Positions 20,151 to 29,196 of a DNA stretch of 59,288 bases are shown one piece after another (the stretch's first letter is position 1; each line of letters opens with the position of its first letter). The stretch covers positions 1-59,288 of the forward strand of contig NTJS01000007.1 in assembly GCA_002457155.1 (NCBI GenBank). Reading direction: 5' to 3'. Source of the DNA: Marine Group II euryarchaeote MED-G35. Lineage in GTDB: Archaea > Thermoplasmatota > Poseidoniia > Poseidoniales > Thalassarchaeaceae. Below the pieces are notes generated by a model. That model made no database searches and was not told where the DNA came from. It was given only the letters and a program-made list of their open reading frames with translations. Made by a program: the position numbers and the translations under genes.

Positions 20151-20179
20151 CAGGTTAGGGGGGGTAACTCCCTAGCCTG
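20151..20179. terminator. Stem-loop between convergent genes (terminator or UTR hairpin candidate)
   Basis: caggttaggg-ggggtaact-ccctagcctg: 10-bp stem with one G-T wobble, no poly-T tract. Confidence 0.4.
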
Positions 20180-20210
20180 TACACGAAACTCTGCCCAGAG
20201 TATTCTCACT

Positions 20211-20765
20211 CTATTCAATGTCAAAGAATTCTGATTGCATTGTAGCAATCTCACCCCTTGATTCAGCAGTAGAGTATGCCTCTAGTGGTTCTCTGTTCAG
20301 ATCTAGGAACTGTTGTCCGAATTGGAAAGGTTGTAGGACCCTAGAAGCTTGATCGTGATGACCTAGTATTGCCAAGGTAGCAGCAATCGCCTCTACCGAA
20401 GACAACCTACCCACCCTCCCCCAGGAAACTGGGTTTGCAGCTAGTAATGCTGGCAATACCCTCCCTTCGAGCCTCGTCCTTCCGGCGATTTCCTCCAGCG
20501 ATTCATCGATCCTCTTCCATGAGCAGTCTAGGACTACAATAGCAGCCCCTATAGAAATGAGGCCACGATCCTCCGGTCCAAGTATGGTTGTTGCTTTGGG
20601 ATCTAGGAGATAACCCCTCTTGGGTGCTCTTGATATGGATTCGTGAATCTCTACAAGGCCATTCGCATGCATCTTCCTAGCTGTGCATTTGCGAGGGTCA
20701 TCTTGGTCGAGATGAATCACATGGAGCGGGACTTCTTCCACGACCTTATCTCCTAGATCTTGCAC
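20211..20765 (-). CDS. tsr3: Tsr3/DUF367-family rRNA aminocarboxypropyltransferase
   Basis: DDPRKCTARKM, VVLDCSWKRIDE, RVLPALLAANPVSWGRVGRLSSVEAIAATLAILG. Confidence 0.93.
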   Translation of the reverse strand: MQDLGDKVVEEVPLHVIHLDQDDPRKCTARKMHANGLVEIHESISRAPKRGYLLDPKATTILGPEDRGLISIGAAIVVLDCSWKRIDESLEEIAGRTRLEGRVLPALLAANPVSWGRVGRLSSVEAIAATLAILGHHDQASRVLQPFQFGQQFLDLNREPLEAYSTAESRGEIATMQSEFFDIE

Positions 20766-21372
20766 CAGATCGGGAGACCCCTAGCCTTCTGCCCTTCTTC
20801 TTCTGCTTCTTCTGCTTGGGCTCGGAATCGGACGATTTTTTAGCATCTGAGATGGTCATCTGCCTACCGGTCTCGGAAGCTACCATTGTATGGGCATGGG
20901 AAACCGACTCGACGAATAGTCCGATTTCTAGTGCCTTTTCGAACTTGTTTAGAAGTGAGTCAGTAGGCCTTATTCCATTCTCTGCTTTCTGAATGACGCC
21001 CATCTTCTCATTCATCTGTTTGGCAAGGTCTTCCTGGGAAAGTCCTCTATGCTTCCTAGCATTCCGGATTCGCGAATGAAAGTCGTTTGCAAGCTCCAAA
21101 TCATCCTTTGTCATGATGTCCACTCCGGAGACTCCTTTCCCTGAGAAAGCGCTTTGGGGTTTTGCGGTGGGGATGACTGTTGGTACCCTAACCGCCTCAA
21201 CAATTAGTCCCATGGAGTCTATGCATCTATTGCAGCACTCGAGCATCGAATTATACCCCACGGGTTTCGCAATCTTCGCCCTCTTTGTAGCGATTCCCTC
21301 GGTCCCACAGAGCTCGCACGCACCCATGCATTGCCGATACGATTGAGCATCATAGTCCTTCGCAGGGGTCAT
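20746..21372 (-). CDS. mbf1: Multiprotein bridging factor 1-type HTH protein
   Basis: N-terminal zinc ribbon CELCGTEG...CCNRC, HTH_3 RNARKHRGLSQEDLAKQMNEKMGVIQKAENGIRPTDSLLNKFEKALEI; ATG at 21372. Confidence 0.9.
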   Translation of the reverse strand: MTPAKDYDAQSYRQCMGACELCGTEGIATKRAKIAKPVGYNSMLECCNRCIDSMGLIVEAVRVPTVIPTAKPQSAFSGKGVSGVDIMTKDDLELANDFHSRIRNARKHRGLSQEDLAKQMNEKMGVIQKAENGIRPTDSLLNKFEKALEIGLFVESVSHAHTMVASETGRQMTISDAKKSSDSEPKQKKQKKKGRRLGVSRSGARSRR

Positions 21373-21396
21373 AAGTATCCGTTTAGTGTGAACATC

Positions 21397-22629
21397 ATGG
21401 CCTCTGAGGCGAATGAGAAACCAAGTGGGAACGATATCCTCGACAACAAAGAGCCTCACAAAGACGCTCTAGACAGACTATCGAAGGCCTATCGGGAGCT
21501 TTCTGACAAGGCTCAGCAGCTATTGACAGAGAAGCTATTCCTAGAGAATGAACTCACACAGCTAAAGAAGCGATCGAATAGACTTGAAGAGGAGCTAAGC
21601 AACATCCGCACTCCTCCGTTGATCATCGGTTACATCCAGGATGTGGCCAACGAACAAGCAATTGTCCGTAGTTCCAATGGGACAGTCTTCCTAGTCTCAA
21701 TAAATCGTCGGCTAGATAGTACAAAAATCAAACCGGGGACCAGAGTGGCGCTAAATCAGGATACTCTGTCTGTCGTGGAGATACTTTCCGACTCTTGGGA
21801 TCCATTAGTTAGCAATGCAGAGATCATTGACTCGCCAGATGTACATTACTCTTCCATAGGCGGCCTGGAGAAACAAATCAGGGAGCTAAAGGAGGCCATC
21901 GAGCTACCCTTCGAGAAACCTGAGGCATTCTCTGATTTCGGGATCGATCCTCCAAAAGGAGTTCTACTAACAGGTCCCCCTGGGACTGGAAAGACAATGC
22001 TGGCTAAGGCTGTTGCAAACTCCACCAATGCCGTATTCCTTGGCCTAGTGGGAGCAGAATTAGCCCAGAAGTACATTGGGGAGGGAGGCAGAATGGTGAG
22101 GGAACTTTTCGAAATGGCAAGGCAGAAGTCACCTTCAATCATCTTCATCGATGAAATCGACTCTATTGGATCCAAGAGGCTAGACATCGCTACTTCTGGT
22201 GATCGTGAGGTCCAGAGGACTCTGATGCAACTGCTTTCCGAGTTAGATGGATTCGAGAGTCTGGATAATGTCAAGGTTATTGCAGCAACTAATCGCCCGG
22301 AACTGCTCGACGCTGCTCTTCTACGTCCAGGTAGATTTGACAGAATTATTGAGATCCCTATTCCAGATTTGGATGCTAGGGAAGCCATCTACTCAGTGCA
22401 TACAAGTTCAATGCCAAAGGCCAAGGACGTTGAAAATAGGTCATTGGCTTCAATGTCTGAGGGATTCAGTGGGGCCGAGATTAAGGCTGCTGTCGTTGAA
22501 GCCGGGATATCGGCAATATCTAGCGGCCGCAAATCCGTAAAGAAATCCGATTTCATATGGGCGATAAAGAAGGTCGAGGATAACAGGAAGGGGTCCAACG
22601 AAACCAATTCCGAGGGAATCTACGGATAA
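21397..22629 (+). CDS. pan: Proteasome-activating nucleotidase (PAN, AAA+ ATPase)
   Basis: N-terminal coiled coil, OB domain, Walker A GPPGTGKT, Walker B IIFIDEIDSIG, RPG box LLRPGRFDR. Confidence 0.93.
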   Translation: MASEANEKPSGNDILDNKEPHKDALDRLSKAYRELSDKAQQLLTEKLFLENELTQLKKRSNRLEEELSNIRTPPLIIGYIQDVANEQAIVRSSNGTVFLVSINRRLDSTKIKPGTRVALNQDTLSVVEILSDSWDPLVSNAEIIDSPDVHYSSIGGLEKQIRELKEAIELPFEKPEAFSDFGIDPPKGVLLTGPPGTGKTMLAKAVANSTNAVFLGLVGAELAQKYIGEGGRMVRELFEMARQKSPSIIFIDEIDSIGSKRLDIATSGDREVQRTLMQLLSELDGFESLDNVKVIAATNRPELLDAALLRPGRFDRIIEIPIPDLDAREAIYSVHTSSMPKAKDVENRSLASMSEGFSGAEIKAAVVEAGISAISSGRKSVKKSDFIWAIKKVEDNRKGSNETNSEGIYG

Positions 22630-22659
22630 GCAAAATATCTTGACGAGCAGTCACTTCCA

Positions 22660-23703
22660 ATGTCCATGCAGGGAACCCTAGTTGAGTGCGTCCCGAATTT
22701 TAGCGAAGGAAGGAATAAGCAACTAATTGAGCAAATTACTAGGCCGATTAGGGAGGCAAACGGTGTCTCACTACTCGATGTAGACATGGGTCACGACTTC
22801 AACAGGACAGTAGTGACGATGGTAGGTGGGCCAGAGGAAGTATTGGAAACTGTAATCGAATGTACTCGTATTGCCACTGAACTCATCGATATGAGGGAAC
22901 ATTCCGGGGAGCATGCTAGGATGGGTGCAGTGGATGTAGTCCCATTCATCCCAATCCAAGGGATCTCCATGGAAGATTGCGTTACACTCTCCGAGAGATA
23001 CGCACATGCGGTATCCGAAGAGCTCGATTTACCTATTTACCTCTATGCCGAAGCAGCAAGAACCCCACAGAGGTCTAGGCTTCCGGATATTCGTAGAGGC
23101 CAGTACGAGGGAATGGCAGAAAAGGTAATTTCTCCTGAGTGGAAACCTGATTATGGCCCATCAGAATTCAAGCCCAAGATGGGCGTGACTGCTACTGGAG
23201 CTAGGACGATACTAATTGCCTATAACGTAAATCTAGATACCGATGACAAGTCAAAGGCTAACTCTATTGCGTCTAAGATTAGGACTAGTGGGTCACTAGT
23301 AAAGGACGAAAATGGTGAGAAGGTTATTGGAGACGATGGTAAGCCCCTCAGAAACCCCGGAATATTTCAGTCATTACAGGCAGCAGGATGGATGTACGAC
23401 CCTTCCACGGCACAGGTATCGATGAATCTCCTTGATTACGACGTTACGGGGCTCCATGAAGTAACAGAAGCTATTCGCGTTGAGGCGAAAAAGATCGGAC
23501 TAAATGTGACTGCGGGAGAATTAGTTGGACTGGTGCCATTAAGTGCAATGAAATCAGCTGGCAATTATTACAATAATGATAAGGGCGAGATTGATGAAGA
23601 AACAATTGTCGAAAAGGCGATTTCAGGACTGATGCTTGACAGGCTGAGAGACTTCGATCCACAATCATGCATAATCGAATGGGCCATTGCTAGGGGGTCT
23701 TAG
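22660..23703 (+). CDS. ftcD: Glutamate formimidoyltransferase
   Basis: LVECVPNFSEGRN..., DMGHDFNRTVVTMVG, EHSGEHARMGAVDVVPFIP. Confidence 0.95.
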   Translation: MSMQGTLVECVPNFSEGRNKQLIEQITRPIREANGVSLLDVDMGHDFNRTVVTMVGGPEEVLETVIECTRIATELIDMREHSGEHARMGAVDVVPFIPIQGISMEDCVTLSERYAHAVSEELDLPIYLYAEAARTPQRSRLPDIRRGQYEGMAEKVISPEWKPDYGPSEFKPKMGVTATGARTILIAYNVNLDTDDKSKANSIASKIRTSGSLVKDENGEKVIGDDGKPLRNPGIFQSLQAAGWMYDPSTAQVSMNLLDYDVTGLHEVTEAIRVEAKKIGLNVTAGELVGLVPLSAMKSAGNYYNNDKGEIDEETIVEKAISGLMLDRLRDFDPQSCIIEWAIARGS

Positions 23704-23705
23704 AA

Positions 23706-24326
23706 TTGAACGAAGGATACAATGAGGTTCTTCGCTCGATTGGTTCGTCTGACCCAACCCCGGGAGGAGGATCAGTTGCAGCCCTTTCCCTAGCCCATGC
23801 TCACTCACTTGCTATGATGGTCGCGAGACTCACAGAGGGAAAGAAAAAGTGGGCAGAAGGGCATGAAGTGGCACAATCTGTGATTTCCGAGTCCCAAGTA
23901 GGAATAGCGGAAGCAATGCGCCTAGCCGAGATAGACGCGGAAGCATTCGACTCAGTAATGGTCGCATATCGACTTCCCAGAGACACCGAGGACCAGAAGA
24001 CTGAGAGGACGAAATCAATTCGTGATGCGACTATAGGAGCCGCCGAAGTCCCACTCGCCACAGCTTCCGGTGCAAGGAAGCTTCTGAGCAGCCTCGAGAA
24101 GTTGTGCGTCTCTTGTAATGCAAATGCCCTAACTGATTTAGCCTCAGCATCGGAGCTTTCCCTTTCAGCAGTAAAAATGGCTGCAATGAACGTAAGAATT
24201 AATCTGGAATTCATCGAAGGGGATGACGTCGACAGGCTCGCTTCGCAAATCAGCGAAGTTGTACACAAATCAACTGCTTCAGCAGAGGCAATAACCCTGA
24301 AGGTGAACGAGAGGCTGGGTTGGTGA
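23706..24326 (+). CDS. fchA: Formimidoyltetrahydrofolate cyclodeaminase
   Basis: SSDPTPGGGSVAALSLAHAHSLAMMVARLT typical of the FTCD cyclodeaminase domain; TTG-type start suggested by track. Confidence 0.92.
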   Translation: MNEGYNEVLRSIGSSDPTPGGGSVAALSLAHAHSLAMMVARLTEGKKKWAEGHEVAQSVISESQVGIAEAMRLAEIDAEAFDSVMVAYRLPRDTEDQKTERTKSIRDATIGAAEVPLATASGARKLLSSLEKLCVSCNANALTDLASASELSLSAVKMAAMNVRINLEFIEGDDVDRLASQISEVVHKSTASAEAITLKVNERLGW

Positions 24327-26341
24327 TGGGTCACGAAGATTTTTCCCTCGGAGGGATCCCAGAAGAACTTCCACCGTTCAGAGAAATAGACAATTCAGTC
24401 CCTCACGCCCCAAAAAGGCCCCAAGTACTAGACGAAAACGATCGTCGCCTCGCAATCGCGAACTCTCTGCGATACTTCCCTAAAGAATGGCATCATGTGT
24501 TGGCTCAGGAGTTTCTCGACGAACTAGACCGGTTCGGCCACATATACATGCATAGATTCAGGCCTAATTACGAAATGCACGCAAGACCAATTTCGAAATA
24601 CCAATGCAATAGTAAGAAAGCAGCCTCGATTATGCTAATGATACAAAATAATCTCGATCCCAACGTTGCTCAGTATCCACATGAATTGATCACATATGGT
24701 GGAAACGGAGGCGTATTCCAGAACTGGGCACAGTATCTGATTACTATGGGTTATCTCAGCAAGATGGAAGAAGAACAGACACTGGTGATGTATTCTGGAC
24801 ATCCACTGGGTTTGTTCCCTTCAAGCAACGATTCTCCAATGGTCGTGGTCACAAACGGAATGGTGATTCCGAATTATTCGTCTCAGAATGACTACGAGAG
24901 AATGAATGCATTGGGAGTATCACAGTATGGACAGATGACTGCAGGTTCGTACATGTACATAGGACCCCAAGGAATAGTTCATGGGACAACAATTACCATA
25001 TTGAATGCAGCACGAAAGTACCTTGGCAAATCATCGGAACACGGTCTTGGTGGGGTTATGTATGTTACTTCTGGATTGGGGGGGATGTCGGGCGCCCAGG
25101 CCAAGGCTGCAGTAATTGCCGGCGCCGTTTGCATCATCGCTGAGATAGATCCAGTACCAGCACGAAAGAGGCACTCTCAGGGGTGGCTATCAGAGCTATA
25201 CGAGGACTTGGATGAACTATGTATTCGCGCTGAGCAGGCAGCCTCGAAAAAAGAAGCCGTCTCACTAGGATATCTGGGAAATGTAGTCGATTTGCTGGAG
25301 CATCTAGTTGTTAGGGGGATAACTCCCGAGTTAGCTAGTGATCAAACAAGCCTCCATAATCCATGGTTAGGTGGTTACATGCCTGTGGATATGTCATTTG
25401 AGGAGGGCCTGACTAAGGTGGAGAAAGACCCAGATGGCTTCAAGAGTTCTGTCCAGACTTCCCTCAGGAGGCACGTAAATGCGATAAATTCCCTCGCCGC
25501 GAGGGGAACTCATTTTTGGGACTATGGGAATGCTTTCCTTCTCGAATCTAGTCGAGCTGGAGCTGATGTCATTTCTGATGATGGATCGTTCAGATACCCA
25601 TCATATGTCGAGGACATCATGGGCCCAATGTGCTTCGACTATGGGTTCGGCCCATTCCGGTGGGTTTGCACTTCGGGTAATGAGGAAGATCTTCAAACAA
25701 CCGATATGATAGCCAAACAAGTCCTAGAGATGCTCTCTAGTGATTGTTCAGATGATATCAGAACACAGTACACGGATAACATAAAATGGATCTCAGAGGC
25801 AGAAAATCATGACCTAATAGTTGGTAGCAAAGCACGAATTTTGTACGCTGATGAAGTAGGAAGAAGAACCATTGCTAGCGAATTCAACAAGGCAATTTCC
25901 AGCGGTTTGGTTTCTGCTCCAATCGTTTTAGGTCGAGATCATCATGACGTTGGAGGTACTGATAGCCCATTCAGAGAAACCGCGAACATTTACGACGGTT
26001 CGATGTTCACTGCAGACATGGCTGTTCACAATTTCGTGGGAGACTCATTTAGAGGTGCAACATGGATAAGCCTTCACAATGGTGGAGGAGTCGGATGGGG
26101 GGAAGTGATTAACGGTGGTTTTGGACTTGTAATCGACGGCTCCGAAAAGGCGCAGGAAAATATCGACTCAATGATATCATGGGATGTCAATAATGGGATT
26201 GCACGAAGGTCTTGGGCCAGAAATAGTGGGGCCATATCCGCTATCAATCGAGCTATGGATTCAGATCATAGGCTAGTGGTAACAGTCCCCGAAATAGTAG
26301 ATGAAAACGTATTAGATGACATCTTTGATGGCACTCGATGA
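24320..26341 (+). CDS. hutU: Urocanate hydratase
   Basis: ITYGGNGGVFQNWAQY, MYSGHPLGLFPS, GRDHHDVGGTDSPFRETANIYDGS. Confidence 0.96.
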   Translation: MVMGHEDFSLGGIPEELPPFREIDNSVPHAPKRPQVLDENDRRLAIANSLRYFPKEWHHVLAQEFLDELDRFGHIYMHRFRPNYEMHARPISKYQCNSKKAASIMLMIQNNLDPNVAQYPHELITYGGNGGVFQNWAQYLITMGYLSKMEEEQTLVMYSGHPLGLFPSSNDSPMVVVTNGMVIPNYSSQNDYERMNALGVSQYGQMTAGSYMYIGPQGIVHGTTITILNAARKYLGKSSEHGLGGVMYVTSGLGGMSGAQAKAAVIAGAVCIIAEIDPVPARKRHSQGWLSELYEDLDELCIRAEQAASKKEAVSLGYLGNVVDLLEHLVVRGITPELASDQTSLHNPWLGGYMPVDMSFEEGLTKVEKDPDGFKSSVQTSLRRHVNAINSLAARGTHFWDYGNAFLLESSRAGADVISDDGSFRYPSYVEDIMGPMCFDYGFGPFRWVCTSGNEEDLQTTDMIAKQVLEMLSSDCSDDIRTQYTDNIKWISEAENHDLIVGSKARILYADEVGRRTIASEFNKAISSGLVSAPIVLGRDHHDVGGTDSPFRETANIYDGSMFTADMAVHNFVGDSFRGATWISLHNGGGVGWGEVINGGFGLVIDGSEKAQENIDSMISWDVNNGIARRSWARNSGAISAINRAMDSDHRLVVTVPEIVDENVLDDIFDGTR

Positions 26342-27899
26342 CTCTATTTGGCCCACTAGTCTCGCCAGTCTAATGGCAGAGATAGCGATTGACGGTAAAT
26401 CTCTGACACTTGAGTCTGCATTAGCAATAGCAAAAGGTACTGCAACCGCCTTTCTCCCAGACAAATCAAGAGATAAGATGCAACAATCTCGTGATGCAGT
26501 CGAAAAGGTAGTTGATTCGAATGAGGTAGTTTATGGAATTAATACTGGATTCGGGGCAATGTCCTCCGTAAAAATCGAAAAAGACGAACTCGAGATTCTC
26601 CAGGCGAACCTGGTAAGGAGCCATGCTTGTGGAATTGGAGAAAGAATGGATCCCGAGATTGTCCTTCTAATGATGATAATCAGGGCAAATTCTCTAGCAA
26701 GAGGAGTCTCTGGTGCAAGGCCAGAGGTCGTCGAACTCATTCTATCAATGGCGAACGCAAGAATAGCACCAATAGTTCCTAGAATAGGGTCTTTAGGGGC
26801 GTCCGGTGATCTCGCCCCTCTTTCTCATATGACTTTAGGCATGATGGGCGAGGGAGAATGCCAACGGTTCGTGGGTGGTTCATGGCATCTCACCGATATC
26901 GCATCTGCATTCTCTGAAGCAGATTTGGCCCCAATCAAATTACAGGCCAAGGAAGGACTTTCTCTGATTAATGGAACTAGCCAGATGTGTGCGTTCCTAA
27001 CCCTAACAGTCCTCAACATGGAAACTCTTGCCCTGGCAGCAGATGCATCAATAGCATGCTCATTAGAGGCAATAAGAGGCTCTCACAAACCATTCGATAG
27101 GAGAATTCACGACTCTAGGCCTCAGTTAGGCCAGTCAATTTCAGCAGCACGAATATCCGAACTTGTATCGGATTCAGAGATTATGCTTTCCCACGTAGAC
27201 TGCGACCGGGTTCAGGATGCTTACTGCTTCAGATGCTCTCCACAGGTACATGGTCCTGTGATTGACCTGTTACGCGAGGTTCGCAGGATTCTAGAGATTG
27301 AGATTAACAGTGCGACTGATAATCCATTGGTATTCGTAGATGTTGACGGTAGCGCAGAAATAATCAGTGGCGGTAATTTTCATGGTCAGAACCTATCATT
27401 AGCCAGTGATTCAATTGCCATAGCATGCCATGAATTAGCAAGTATCTCGGAAAGACGTATCAATCAGTTAATGGATCCAAATTGGAGTGGCCAGAAGGCT
27501 TTCCTTGCGAAAAATGAGGGGTTAGAGAGCGGCCTAATGATCGTGCAATATGTTGCGGCTGCAGTAATTGCCGAGCTTCATTTACTGGCCAATCCTGCAT
27601 CTACAAGCAATGTACCTGTCAGCATGGGGAAGGAAGATCACGTTTCAATGGGTGCAACTGGAACATTTAGGGCCCTGCAATCATCTATTCTACTATCCCA
27701 GGTTCTTGCAAATGAGTTAGTTTGCTCCGTAGAGGCTTTAGATGGGATTGCAGAGACGCCCGGAGCAGGTGTAGCCAAAGTTTCAGAGTGGGTTAGGAAG
27801 CATGTGCACGGACTTGATGGTGACAGATCACTTACCAAGGAATGTGAAAATTTATCCATGGCCATACTTGATGGTGGCTTAACAAGCATCTTCGGGTGA
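26316..27899 (+). CDS. hutH: Histidine ammonia-lyase
   Basis: GSLGASGDLAPLSHMTLGMMGEGE contains the MIO-forming ASG triad; overlaps hutU. ATG at 26328 is an alternative start. Confidence 0.96.
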   Translation: MTSLMALDDSIWPTSLASLMAEIAIDGKSLTLESALAIAKGTATAFLPDKSRDKMQQSRDAVEKVVDSNEVVYGINTGFGAMSSVKIEKDELEILQANLVRSHACGIGERMDPEIVLLMMIIRANSLARGVSGARPEVVELILSMANARIAPIVPRIGSLGASGDLAPLSHMTLGMMGEGECQRFVGGSWHLTDIASAFSEADLAPIKLQAKEGLSLINGTSQMCAFLTLTVLNMETLALAADASIACSLEAIRGSHKPFDRRIHDSRPQLGQSISAARISELVSDSEIMLSHVDCDRVQDAYCFRCSPQVHGPVIDLLREVRRILEIEINSATDNPLVFVDVDGSAEIISGGNFHGQNLSLASDSIAIACHELASISERRINQLMDPNWSGQKAFLAKNEGLESGLMIVQYVAAAVIAELHLLANPASTSNVPVSMGKEDHVSMGATGTFRALQSSILLSQVLANELVCSVEALDGIAETPGAGVAKVSEWVRKHVHGLDGDRSLTKECENLSMAILDGGLTSIFG

Positions 27900-27915
27900 T
27901 ATTATTCAAGAAAAA

Positions 27916-28626
27916 TTGCACATGCAAAGGCATCCCGGCACAGATCCGCCGCCGTTTACAACCAGAGTAGTAGAAACAAAAGAGAACTCACTTATTCTGG
28001 AAGAAACCCATTGCTATCCAAGAGGCGGAGGGCAGCCTGGAGATACGGGCTTGATTAGACTGGATGATGGAAACTCAGCTGTATTGAACGAGGTACTCCC
28101 AGGAGAAATGATTCTGCATCCAGTTGAGGAAATTGAGATGTTTAGAACAGGCCAGGAAGTTTCATGTGAGATTGATATGATGCGGAGGAATGGCCATTCA
28201 ATGATGCACACAGCACAGCATATTTTCTCAGCACTAGCCGAAGATTTATGGGGCTGCGAGACAGTAGGAAACCAAATTGGAGCCGAGCAATCTAGAGTCG
28301 ACCTACTCTTCGATGACAAGGAAGTTTTCAATCCAGAAGATCTGGTAGAGACTGTAAATTCTGTACTTTCATCAAATATTCCGGTGAATGTTCACGAATG
28401 GGAGAGGGAGAAGATTTTGATGCACGACCAAATGAGGCATACCAAGTTCATGCATAGAATTCCTACTTCAATCACGCATCTCAGAGTCGTGGAAGTTGAA
28501 GGGGTTGATCTGTGCCCATGTGCCGGAACTCACGTTTCAAACACTTCCCAAATTCCTCGAGTAAGGTTCCTGGGAAAGAAGAACAAGGGCAAGGGACGTC
28601 TACGAGTTTCTTATGACTTTGAATAA
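27916..28626 (+). CDS. alaX: Alanyl-tRNA editing protein AlaX
   Basis: NGHSMMHTAQHIFSAL and CPCAGTHVSNTSQI zinc/editing motifs. Confidence 0.9.
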   Translation: MHMQRHPGTDPPPFTTRVVETKENSLILEETHCYPRGGGQPGDTGLIRLDDGNSAVLNEVLPGEMILHPVEEIEMFRTGQEVSCEIDMMRRNGHSMMHTAQHIFSALAEDLWGCETVGNQIGAEQSRVDLLFDDKEVFNPEDLVETVNSVLSSNIPVNVHEWEREKILMHDQMRHTKFMHRIPTSITHLRVVEVEGVDLCPCAGTHVSNTSQIPRVRFLGKKNKGKGRLRVSYDFE

Positions 28627-28650
28627 TACTATTAATAGAATTGAATCTAT

Positions 28651-28726
28651 TGGTGGGCTCGGCAGGAATTGAACCTGCGATCTTCGCCATGTCAAGGCGA
28701 CGTCATAACCCCTAGACCACGAGCCC
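28651..28726 (-). tRNA. tRNA-Val (GAC), CCA encoded
   Basis: Reverse complement gggctcg...tcgcc-ttGACat-ggcga...ggttcaattcctgccgagcccACCA; 7-bp acceptor, T-loop TTCAATT, encoded CCA. Confidence 0.93.
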
Positions 28727-28771
28727 GGCCCTCCTTCGAATTGCCATTCACTCAAGAATCATTCTGAACAG

Positions 28772-28927
28772 CTATGATACAATCTTGGAGATGCGGCCAC
28801 CACATCTTTTGTTGGAACATTCACCTGCAACTCGTGTTCTGCCATTGCTCATCACGATCTCCTTCGGACCATTGATAGAAACGTATGTTTTGCATTTCAT
28901 ACAGAACCCACTGTATTCCAGAGTCAT
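28772..28927 (-). CDS. Small zinc-ribbon protein (DUF5679-like), 51 aa
   Basis: Translated by hand: MTLEYSGFCMKCKTYVSINGPKEIVMSNGRTRVAGECSNKRCGGRISKIVS*. CxxC...CxxxxC pattern; not in ORF track because of length. Confidence 0.75.
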   Translation of the reverse strand: MTLEYSGFCMKCKTYVSINGPKEIVMSNGRTRVAGECSNKRCGGRISKIVS

Positions 28928-29196
28928 ACCCTCTCCACTAGACGCATGTCTTCAACATTTCACATTTAGTAGGGGGGTTTTATGCAAATTATCCACTTTT
29001 TTCAATAAACGCAGTACTGCGAGTCATCTTCGTAATTTCCAGTGTAATCAATTTCTGATAACCTACGTTATCGGTCCCAAAACCAGCGGATTTTTCATGC
29101 ATTTTGCTTTTTTTCTTAGAATGATAGCCAATTCCTACATAGATTATTGAAAAACATAAAACATCGAATAAAATTTAGAACTCATCACTAGTAGAA

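Noticed and set aside
28785-29150. 121-aa plus-strand ORF between tRNA-Val and hutI
   Set aside because: Antisense to the DUF5679-like small gene and running into AT-rich intergenic sequence; no domain signature.
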